From Tamarix chinensis (Eukaryota; Streptophyta; Magnoliopsida; Caryophyllales; Tamaricaceae), in NCBI GenBank assembly GCA_030549775.1, contig CM060174.1:28586117-28650116 (forward strand): a stretch of 64,000 nt of DNA, given 5' to 3'. Shown here in pieces: positions 10,560 through 19,689 of the stretch (positions are counted from its first letter, which is position 1; every line of letters begins with the position of its first letter). A program made the translations under genes and the position numbers. The notes below the pieces were generated by a model that saw only the letters and a list, made by a program, of their open reading frames with translations, had not been told where the DNA came from and searched no databases.

Positions 10560-11000
10560 CGCCATTATGGATTGTATTTCTATCATATTTCCACGGTCTT
10601 CCTAGTAAAATGACTACAAGCATCCATAGGTAATACATCTGATAGTCACAAATAAGAAAAATAATTATAGTTTGCTTATTTGCTTTAGTACTTTAATCCT
10701 TATTAAGCGTTTATATGATTATGGTTTAGGATAAGCATTAGTCACTAACCCTAGTTGTTTAACCATCATTTCCCTAGAAACATTAGTATATGAATCATTA
10801 TCTCTAATGACTCTACAAACCTTACCACCAATTTGACAGTTAGTTTTAAAAACCATATCCCCTTTTGAAGATGGATTATTAGGTTGTTTTTGTAATACCC
10901 TTTGAACTACAAAACATGTATTACCATCTTCTTCATACATACTCATGGTATCATCATGAGATATGGTTTCTAGGTCATCATTATCATCACTTGGTTCCAA
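10560..11000 (-). pseudogene. Element A pol: aspartic protease
   Basis: Minus-strand open stretch 11,000-10,719. An acidic linker (DDNDDLETISHDD, then GNTCFVVQRVL) is followed by KGDMVFKTNCQIGGKVCRVI and the active-site area RDNDSYTNV, where the usual DSGS has become DNDS. This keeps the Asp but loses the Gly. KQLGLVTNAYP follows. The C-terminal part (about 10,640-10,560) is degraded, with WKYDRN-like remnants near 10,590. Homologous to 5,323-5,605 of element B. Confidence 0.7.
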
Positions 11001-11029
11001 ATATTTTATTTAATTTAAGGTGAAAACTC

Positions 11030-12113
11030 TTTAGTTAGCAAATTATCTAGAAAAATGACCAGATCCTTCACACTTAAAACATTATTTAGTAGACATTTCA
11101 TTAACTTTACTAGTACCCTTTTTTATCTCGGTTAGTGTTGATTTTCTTATCATTAGTTGAAGATATATGTGTCCTATATTTAGATGTATATGGATTTGGA
11201 TAGTTTTTGGTAGATGTAGAAGTTAAAGTAGTTGTTTTAGCATAGGCTTTTATAGATTTAGTTTTTATTTCACATTTTAAAGCTAATTTAATAAAATCAT
11301 TAAGAGAATCATAGGAAAACATTTTCACTTTATCTCTAATCAAATTATTAATGTCACCTAAGTGTCTAGCATAATTTTGTTCTTTTATTTCTTGCATGTC
11401 ACACAAGAGTTTCAATCATTCAAATTCTTATAATATTCCTCTACACTAAGAAATCCTTGTCGAAGAGTAGTTAATTTGACATATATCTCTTGTTCATACT
11501 CTCTAAGGTCAAATTTCCTTCTTAGGTCTTTTTAAATTTCTCCCAAGGCTTAATTTTACTTGTTTCTTTCCTTTCATGATTTCTCTTAAGATTGTCATAC
11601 CAAACCATAGATTTTTTTTTTAAATTTAAGAGTTGCTAAATTACATCTATGTTCATCATTATACCCTCTAAATTCAAATATAGCTTTTATATCATTCAAC
11701 CTCTCAAAAATAATTCTACATCCAATTTACCATAGAAATGAGGGAGGTTGAGTTTGATACTTTTATGTTCCATATGATTATACCTTGGTTGGTAATTTGC
11801 ATGTCTGTGTTGGTTGTAGCTGAAATAATTGGATCCATTATTAGATTCCATTTATTCAAACTCCATTTGATTTTTGAGTTATCCACCTTATGCTTGGAAT
11901 ACCATCCTCATCATGCCTTCTACTCGATCATGTGTGACCTCTATAGTGTTATTCTTATGTTACAATGTCTCTTAGTCAGATACCCTAGCCTCCAACCTTT
12001 GAAGTTGAATTTAAATAAAAGGAAGTTTCTAAATTTGTGAATTGGTGGCATGCAAACTCACAACAAGTTGTTGAACAGTGTCAAACATTGCTTTCATGGA
12101 CACTTCTTCACCC
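11030..12113 (-). pseudogene. Element A gag remnant
   Basis: Minus strand. The N-terminus near 12,113 reads EEVSMKAMFDTVQQLVVSL, then QRLEARVSD, a likely coiled coil. The capsid start KLNLPHFYGKLDVELFL is at about 11,755-11,705. WEKFKK and related blocks follow to 11,500, and a clean frame at 11,415-11,110 (KVKMFSYDSLNDFIKLALK) ends in a Thr/Ser-rich linker. The zinc knuckle at about 11,085-11,045 reads CFKCEGSGHFSR and then a stop, with the last cysteine position replaced. The layout matches gag of element B. Frameshifts and stops are common. Confidence 0.7.
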
Positions 12114-12806
12114 ATTGGTACCTTTCTTGATAAAATTGATTTAACAACTTGTGCTTAATGTGGGATGTCAAGTCATGATGAACTATTGATGGAATGTCAA
12201 AAATTATATAAGCTTATTGGGTATGGAAATGGAGTAGCAATTAAAAAGAAATGATAGAATACGATACTATGAGTTCTTGATGAATAAAAAAATATTTCTT
12301 CAAGGGAGGTGGTCATAGGGTTTTTGCATGAATGAAGTTCACTTGGACCCCAAGATTAGTTCAAATAATATTAATTTTGAGTTCTTAAACACTCAGATAG
12401 GAAGAACAGGATGAAAATCAAATAATCTTCAAAAGGGGTTGAAAGAATTGTGGAGTCTTCTTGCTTGAATCAAGATGATTAAGGACACATGAAATTAAGT
12501 TTGAATATAAGGTGTATTCTTTGGAAAAAACTTGGAGGAAGAAAGAGAAAACCAAAAAGTTTGAACTTCAAGAGGGAAATGATTGAATATGTGATGATGT
12601 AGGGTTAAATATTTAAGGATATATTCGGTGTTACATGAAGGAAAAATTGAGGATCAAACTTCTTCAAACTTGATGGGGTTGAAGATTCGAAAAGAAGGTT
12701 GAGGATCGGCTATGAATGTGGCTATCTTCATGCTGCATATATTAGATAAAGGTAGGGAAAGGCTGAAGGGAGAGATTGGTGATTCACTAAAGGAAAATCC
12801 TACCAG
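12114..12806 (-). other. Leader of element A
   Basis: About 690 bp between the presumed gag start and the PBS on the minus strand. No domain, repeat or RNA gene is recognised. Open frames here have no recognisable protein. Confidence 0.45.
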
Positions 12807-12818
12807 GCTTTGATACAA
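12807..12818 (-). other. Degenerate primer binding site of element A
   Basis: GCTTTGATACAA is the reverse complement of a tRNA-Met-type PBS with two mismatches (GCTCTGATACCA expected). It lies just inside the 5' LTR inferred from repeat similarity, at the place expected for a minus-strand element. Confidence 0.5.
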
Positions 12819-13566
12819 ATAATGGTGTGAATTTATCCTTAAATTATTAGAAGATTCAAATGTGGAAGAGAAGAAGATGTCTAATGAAGGAAGGTGGATG
12901 ATCGTGTGAATCTTCAAGAAAGATTCAAGGAAGATTGAAATTTTGGTTTGAATCAATGAATATTCAAGGAAGAAATCAAGAATTTTCACTTTGAATGTTT
13001 CTCTAATAAGACATCCAAAGTATCCTATTTAAGATTACTCTAAGTAGTCTTAGTTAGAAAATTCACTCACAAAAGAGAGAAGATAGCCAAGTGATGTACT
13101 TGTTTATATTTCAATTGATAATCGATTAATGATTTACAATGGGTGTCGAATCATGCCATATATAGGTAGTCATAAGTTTTCTAAGTGGCACACTAATCAA
13201 TAAACAAAATAGGACTAATCTATATAATACAGAATCGAGCTAAACTTATTACCAACAAATTTAGCTAATTAATACATGGAAATAGCTAATAAGAGTCATA
13301 ATTTACATTTAAAAAGTGATAACTAGGTATCCTTGACTTGGTAGAACTTCCTTTGACTTATAATAACTTGTAACACATGAAATATTAGATATGTTAACAT
13401 CATGAAGTGCATGAATCTTATCCTTACAAATATGTTACTTACTTGCAATAATTACTAAACTTACACTCATTAAGGTAGTCATGTTATTAATATTATCATC
13501 AAAAACAAATACTATAATAGGCTCCATCAGCAAGTAAGCCAAATCTTCACTGTCTTGAGAATCCAT
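12819..13566 (-). repeat. 5' LTR of element A
   Basis: About 748 bp, close to the 761 bp LTRs of element B. The upper half (13,190-13,566) aligns with positions 1-410. The outer border near 13,566 corresponds to the point where the polyprotein tail of the 3' copy enters its LTR. The inner border is set by the PBS-like site and is approximate. Confidence 0.65.
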
Positions 13567-14243
13567 AGATGTTCCTACATCTATTTTAGCACTACAAAAA
13601 CAAGTTTTTAGACATTATTAGACATAAATGAAGCTAGCATAACTCTTCTAAAAGCATCATTTTCATATCGTACAGAGAATCAAAGATAGTTTTCATTTTA
13701 CATTTTCAAATCTGAATCAAACTTTTCTAATTATCAATTTATCCTTCATACTTAGCTATAGTGCTCAAAAACTTATAATTATTATTTTTCTAGGTAGATT
13801 AGTTATTACTCACTTTCATATGCTATCTAGTAGAGATTCTTATGTATTCATTCAAACTAATTATCTCAAACATAAGTTAAGAGAGGTGTGTTGTCTTTCA
13901 TTTATGAGATAGATCATGGAAATTTTAGCCTCATAAACCTAGAGAGTATAAATAGGTAAAGTGTAAATCATCTCCTAAAGGGTCATTGATATTGTAGGAT
14001 CATAAAAAAATGGAGGAATGATCATCATCAAACACCCACTATTAATAAAAGATTATCCAAATCTAAAATAAACCCTTTTTCATAGTGAATGTAGAGAAAC
14101 TTTGTAGAGTTTCTTGAGCTACTATGTATCGTGTGTTTATTAATTTCTATCGTTCTACTTATTTCTCATAAATTTTTAATTTTCCCTTATTACTATAAAA
14201 TATTCTATTCATTCACTCTAGAGTATACATATGGGCTTACAAT
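13567..14243 (+). repeat. Possible 5' LTR of a Ty1/copia element
   Basis: The segment ends directly before a PBS-like site (14,244) and copia-type gag. It contains TATAAATA at 13,947-13,954 in the same orientation. No partner LTR was found downstream in the window, so the left border is unknown and part of this may be unrelated sequence. Confidence 0.35.
13947..13954 (+). promoter_or_regulatory. TATA box of the possible copia 5' LTR
   Basis: TATAAATA about 290 bp before the PBS-like site, in the right orientation for transcription of the gag remnant downstream. Inferred, with no support beyond position and match. Confidence 0.35.
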
Positions 14244-14255
14244 TGGTATTAAAGA
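14244..14255 (+). other. Degenerate PBS of a copia element
   Basis: TGGTATTAAAGA resembles TGGTATCAGAGC and is followed within 100 bp by the copia gag start. Confidence 0.45.
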
Positions 14256-14309
14256 TTGGGGCTTCATCAAATTTATAGAATAATTAAAACCTTAAGATCC
14301 TCATAGTAT

Positions 14310-15230
14310 GGATAAATTCAAGGGTGAAGAATTAGCACCTTGAAAGCCACTTTAGTTCATTGGAGAAAATTTTGGGCTTTTGAAGAAGAAGATTAGAGGG
14401 TCCTTGAATGCACAAAATCGAGACATGTGGTTTATTATTCAATATAGTCCAACCAAGATTCAAAAATCCGCCATCAATGGATTAATTGATCAACTTGTTC
14501 AAGAATGGACAAAGCTCTAAACAAAGGCCCACATTAAGTGACAAAGCTATCTTATTTCTCCATTGTGTCTTTGGGTATAATGTATTCAAGCACATCCTAG
14601 AAGGTACCACCACTAAAGAGATTTTGGGAATACTTAATATCACTTATGGTGGTAATGAGGATGAAGAAATTTGTCATCCTTGTTTCATCCCTATAAATGA
14701 TGTCATTTCAAGTGAAAAGGTTGAGGTTACTAATTTATCACCTAAATCTAAAATTAATTCATATGATACCTATAAACATTAGTTGAATCATTTTGAGATT
14801 ATGGATTGTCAAAATTTTGAGTTAAATAATATGTTTTCCTACTTATCCTCAAAGCATGTAAAATTGAAGAATGAAAATAAAAATTTCCATCTATGGTGAA
14901 AAGCTTGAAAATTGAATTGGATGTAAAACTTGAATTGATTGAAAATGATTCTTCAAAGAATTGTGAAAATCTTAGGAACAACATCCATAAATATAAATTA
15001 AGTCTTCAATTTCCTTCTTAAAAAATGATTTGGATTCCAAATAATTATATTGTTATTAAAAATTCATTACAGAGTCAACCTTATGGACCTTTAAATATAT
15101 AGATACTAAAATCATGTATTTGAAAGTTCATTACAAGGTGTAATAGGAAGAGGAGAAGGTTCTTTAAGGATCAAATGAAAATTGCAACATCAAAGCCTCG
15201 TCTACTTCTTCATAAATGAAAGGGGAATAT
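14310..15230 (+). pseudogene. Ty1/copia gag remnant
   Basis: Near 14,340-14,470 the translation with frameshifts gives FIGENFGLLKKKIRG-like and SLNAQNRDMWFIIQ, matching the 'FDGxNYxxWKxxMxxFL' start of copia gag. LSDKAILFLHCVFGYNVFKHI and TTTKEILGILNITYGGNEDEE (14,535-14,665) match the central 'STSKEIWDILETTYEG' block, but the expected middle of gag is absent: the sequence passes at once to the linker EEICHPCFIPINDV (14,662-14,703). The region after 14,880 retains coiled-coil-like LKNENK and LIENDSSKNCENLRNNI. No pol follows. A truncated, internally deleted copy. Confidence 0.6.
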
Positions 15231-15999
15231 ATGTAAACTTTTCTAACTCCAAGTTATCATTCTCTCTATTTTATTACATTATCTTTAATGTAAAATATTA
15301 CATGTGTTGATGAAAAATATTACTCTTAAAATGTCATTGGTTAATTCATAAGAGTTATATTAAAGTCATGTTTTGATAGAATGTATAAGAATTGATTTGA
15401 TTTTTAATTGGCCTACGTGTTTTTTCTTAAATCAAGTTTACAATGCACATTTACATTCATGAATTAATTGGCTTTCATTCTCATAATCAGTGTTTATAAC
15501 TCAATGAATTCTCATAATTAGTGTTTATAACTCAATGAGACCATACAACTGCTAGAAAAACCAATTGATTTGTTAAAGGGACTAGTCAATGTGCTCCTTT
15601 AAATTGGTAAATGGCTGTTGAGCTTTAATTTTCTAAACTAGATAAGAATATTCAATGGTTTTTTAGCCAATTAACAAGTTTGTCCAAGGTATATAAGGCC
15701 TTTCTAACTTGAACAAAACTATCCACCTTACTTTCTTTTCCTTTGACCAACAACTTGAATCCAAACTACTTTGCTTTACTCCTCTCTTAAATTCCTATTC
15801 ATTTCTCCACAATATCTTACAAAGCTCAACTTGAGTTGGTCATTATAATAAATAAAATCCACTCTCTATTCTTATTTGAATAAATAAAGCAACAATGTTA
15901 TGTGCTCAAACCCAAATTTTCTACAAAATAAAATTAAATGGTGAATTATGGTCATTTATGTTACGTAGATGATATTGAGTGTCCATAAACCATTATTAT
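15231..15999. other. Gene-free stretch with one short tandem duplication
   Basis: A+T-rich sequence with no protein domain seen. It contains the two-copy tandem repeat listed separately and ends with ATTAT, the left target-site duplication of the next solo LTR. Confidence 0.5.
15477..15538. repeat. Two-copy 31-bp tandem repeat
   Basis: Units 15,477-15,507 and 15,508-15,538 differ at one base (ATAATCAG against ATAATTAG). Near identity inside otherwise decayed DNA suggests a recent slippage or repair duplication. Confidence 0.85.
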
Positions 16000-17019
16000 T
16001 GTAACATAACAATTTTTCACTACCCAAAAATTGTGATAAAACATTTATGGAAGTAGAAAATAACTAGGAAAAATAGCATGTTATAGCCGTGCCTGAGACA
16101 AGATAGACATCCACTACCTACCCTATGTCAAATACAAGGCTAAACCAATCAAAACACTTGAAACAAAAGAGTCAGTGGAAAAAAAATTAATTAAAAATCA
16201 TTAAAAGTGTTTAAGTCAAAGGACCCTAACAAGCTCCAACCAAATCATTACAAAATACGTGTAGATAAAGTATGGGGCAATAATAAAATGAATTAGGGCA
16301 TGACACCTAATTGAAAAACCTTGGTTTGCTACGGACCCTACAAAAACCTTCCGGATATCCTTGTTCTCCAATCCCAACCCAAAAGAGGTAGTCCCTTTAC
16401 TAGTCATCCCCAAAAACCTGCACATGGTCCTCTACTCATGGGAATGAGTAAGTAACTGAGCAAATAAACACATCAGTGTGTTATTTACTTAGTAAGCCAA
16501 GTAACTCCCTTAATTTAACATAAGTATACCAATTTATCATACATAAACATAAGATACAACATGGATCATGATAAGGCCATATATAAAGGTAGAAATGCAT
16601 AAAGATTTGCTATCATGCACCATTCCAACAAGAAGTTTACATCATGCTTAGATTAAAAACCTTCTCATATATGCACTTATACATGTAATAGCAAAGAGTA
16701 TCCAAGCAATCTCTAAGATTTATTTTCACTTATCCAAATTATCATGTTATACCATTTACTTATCCATATATACGATAGGTCAATCATTCAATCGATATTC
16801 CATTCTACAACCAATTAGCCAAGTGTACAAACAAACTTTTATTAATTATGGCCAATCATGCCATTACTTCCATTTCTTAAACCAATCATTAACCATTCAC
16901 TTGGTCATGATTCATAATTTATCAAATAATATTTTCCATCCATATTTTATTATCATTGAGTGATGGATTGTGCCCCATCCTATGGTCTCATATACCATGA
17001 AAGCTTATTTAAATAAGGG

Positions 17020-17120
17020 ACATAAAGTTCAGGCCAAAGCCAATCACCAATTGTACATAAGTTTAGGCTAAAGCCAATCTCTCGAATGGATATAAGTCTA
17101 GGCCAAAGCCAACAACCTAG
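17020..17120. repeat. Short tandem repeats 'GGCCAAAGCCAA' in copy 1
   Basis: About three imperfect units of ~36-40 bp carrying (A)GTCTAGGCCAAAGCCAA. The same array is at 27,848-27,975, 51,357-51,465 and 58,875-58,995 at the matching LTR position. Confidence 0.6.
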
Positions 17121-17737
17121 GTAACTAGACCCTTTAGTTTCAATGCACTCTAGTAAATCATCAATGTCTATTGTAGATATGGCACCAACACCTCTCATGA
17201 TTCTATTGGAAGGCAAGGCTAGAAAGCACCAAAAAAGCCCAAAGGTAGACTAATCTCCATAGCTAATCAAGGATTGGGTAACCTAGACCCATATTCTATT
17301 TAACTTTCTTTCACTTTAGGTGATTAGTGCTTTATTCATACAAATGGGTGGTTATACAAGGTCCATAGAAAGAAAGCAAATGAACTTTCCATGTTAATCC
17401 ATATAAATCATTTTCTTCCTATTTTTCCATTTATGTGGGTTTTCCATTTGTCATTGGTTAATCTTATTCATATTCACCTATTTTTTTTAATTCAACCTAT
17501 AATGATTCTCATTACTCTATTCTCAATATCATCACTTATCATAAGTGAAATACCCATTAGCCATTAGAATACTCATAGAGTATACCATAAAATATGATCC
17601 ATTTTAATCTTTTATTAGGCAAATAATACATGATAAAATATATATTTTATCCAATTAATAATCATGGTATAGTCCCAAACATAGAATCAAAGCATAACAA
17701 AACCAAAAAGAAACAAATCATGCAAACCAATTGTACC

Positions 17738-17995
17738 AGTTGATCAATCTGGCTCAACCAGTTGATTGGTTTGACTCAACTAGACAATGCTTTCCTCAAC
17801 CTAATCAATTTGTTTGGCAAACGATCGGACTAATCATAGATTAGTTTATTGCTTCTCCAAAAAATGAAATGCATTTAAATAGAGAGAAAGACCAAGGCCT
17901 CTTGAGGCTTACTAGATAATTGGTTGGTTCAACCAGTTGAGTGCTCTTGGAACCACTCGATCGGTTTCACGTAACCTATCAATTGGTTTAACCTA
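17738..17995. repeat. CGATCGG/TTGATTGG minisatellite-like cluster, copy 1 (first)
   Basis: Degenerate units of ~22-26 bp built on AACTAGTCGATCGGTTTGAC or its variants (ACCAGTTGATTGGTTTGAC). A second cluster lies at about 19,140-19,270. Equivalent clusters occur at 28,205-28,490, 29,620-29,755, 51,945-52,245, 53,210-53,365 and 59,610-59,920. Confidence 0.65.
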
Positions 17996-19422
17996 ACATA
18001 GCACCAAATCATAACTTTCATGAAAATTCTTACATATAAATCATCCTTAACCATAAAAAAACATTTATCAACATACTTTAAAATATTTCAAGCTGGATTA
18101 ACATATATTTCTCAATATCGAATCATCATATGCTATTTTTAACGGATTTAATGCTTTTTACTCAAATCACTCATTTTGACTATATCCATTTATGCCAACA
18201 TGTAGAACTTACTTAAAGGTAACACCTAACTTGTAGGAATACTTTCTAAATATTTTAGAAGCAAGAATTACTTACTTGATGCAGGAAAAATCACCTTAAA
18301 ATTGAAAATTTTAACTATAGGAAATCTCAGCTTTGAAAACTTTAAAACTAAACTCTTAAACTCATACATTATACCAAAAACTTACTAAATTTCAATTTTA
18401 GAAACATAAAGAAATAAGAACATACCATTTGAGGCTAAAATAGGGGAAAGCTCAACTACATCACACAACCATTTCCTAGTGTCTAACTCCTCCTTTCTTA
18501 ACAATTGAAACACAAGAGAGCTAGAGACAGGATCATAAGTGTGTTAGAAGATTGAATCGTAATATTTGATGTGTAAATAGAAAGAAGGTGAATACAAGAC
18601 TTAAAGAATTTGGTGGCTTAAAGAAAGGTGTATAGAAGGGATTATTATGGCTATTTAAAGACAACCAATTGAATGGAAACACTAAGGGTTTGGGAATCAA
18701 CTTAAAACCCTATAATTAACCATTTAAATTTGAGCAGAAGAGATGGATTTTGTCTAGGATTTTCTAACCTATTACCTAGAGCTCTAATGGTATCTTTAGA
18801 CAATGTAGGTTAATTAGACCATAATTAGCATACACAAATGGAATAATAGAAGGTCAATGTGGTAGGAATCTTTTAGCCGCTCATAGTCATGCATGAGATT
18901 TAAGCATTGATCTCAAGATTGTACCAAGGAGAGAGGATGAAGAAGACAATACTGATGTCATCTCTCTCCCTCATTATCCCAATCCACCTCCATATCAATT
19001 CAAGACAATATTTTGGGTTAAATGCATCATAAAAATAGTTAGAAATCTCTTAGGGACAAATTGGCATTGGTTGGTAAGGTTCCATTTTAGCATAAGATAT
19101 TTTTTAGAAAATCAAACTCACAAAAATATGGCAATCTTGACAAACCACTCGATGCATTTGGGTCTAGCAGTGGAACTTCTGTCACCAGTCAATCAATTTT
19201 CCCCAACCAGTCAATCTATTTAGTTGAGAAACCCAAATTTACTGAAATAACAAACTAGTTGATTGGTTTGCTTGAAAAACCTAATAAACTCCATTTATCA
19301 AAAAGATTTCAAATCAAAATTTTCCCCAAACCAAATAACAGAATTAATTTAAAATCAAAGGCTCAAAATTGGTATAATTTCTATCTCAACTATTTTAGAA
19401 AAATTTGTGGTATTATAATTAT

Positions 19423-19689
19423 GTAATTTATTTCCAACCTTTTAAGTGCCCATAGTCACTTATGATTGTAGTATAAGGAACAAATTTTGATTAATTCTTG
19501 CATTCTTATGTTATCAATCCTATTTATTTCCCTCTTTAACTCTATAGTTGTAATAAAATTTGAGCTGAATATCTTTTTCACTTGATTTTTGAGTTTTGAA
19601 TTTTATTCAAAACCTTTTTCCCTCTATGCTATCTATCATTTGTTCCTATGCTTAATTGTGTTATCTTGAATTCATTGATATTTATTAAC
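19423..19689. other. Short non-coding stretch after solo LTR copy 1
   Basis: About 270 bp, T-rich, without a recognisable domain. It may be the 5' part of the unassigned sequence that follows. Confidence 0.4.

Larger units (their letters stand above)
1..13566 (-). mobile_element. Element A: degenerate Ty3/gypsy LTR retrotransposon, split by element B
   Basis: Read on the minus strand the order is 5' LTR (13,566 to about 12,819), degenerate PBS, gag (about 12,113 to 11,030), protease, RT, RNase H, then an interruption by element B, then integrase (1,608 to 411) and a partial 3' LTR (410 to 1, running off the window). The two LTR pieces are recognisably the same sequence in the same orientation. 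The pol order PR-RT-RH-IN is that of Ty3/gypsy. All coding parts carry stops and frameshifts, and the RT catalytic box is deleted, so the copy is dead. The exact gypsy lineage is not resolved. Confidence 0.85.
16000..19417 (-). mobile_element. Solo LTR (3.4 kb) of a Tekay-like gypsy family, copy 1
   Basis: It begins TGTAACATAAC and ends TATTATA, flanked by identical 5-bp ATTAT direct repeats (15,995-15,999 and 19,418-19,422). Its sequence follows the same order as 50,312-53,505, 57,831-60,815 and 26,886-29,770: a terminal AGGAAAAAT block, CTCATGGGAATGAG, tandem CCAAAGCCAA repeats, and two clusters of CGATCGG-type motifs. In the Tekay-like element at 50-61 kb these sequences are the LTRs, on the minus strand. 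No internal region is present, so unequal recombination between two LTRs is the likely origin. Confidence 0.8.

Noticed and set aside
11738..12040. Plus-strand open frame of 100 codons
   Set aside because: It is antisense to the element A gag, which is supported by the homologous gag of element B.
12654..12989. Minus-strand open frame of 111 codons
   Set aside because: It overlaps the LTR/PBS junction of element A and has no recognisable domain, so it is a chance frame in leader and LTR sequence.
17020..17120. CRISPR-like repeat arrays
   Set aside because: Units are degenerate, without constant repeats and unique spacers of fixed length, and the context is plant LTR sequence.
16980..17216. 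Minus-strand frame GVGAISTIDIDDLLECIETKG as a possible conserved LTR-encoded protein
   Set aside because: Related peptides occur in copies 3 and 5, but the similarity is explained by nucleotide homology of the LTRs. Frames are short and start and stop at different places.
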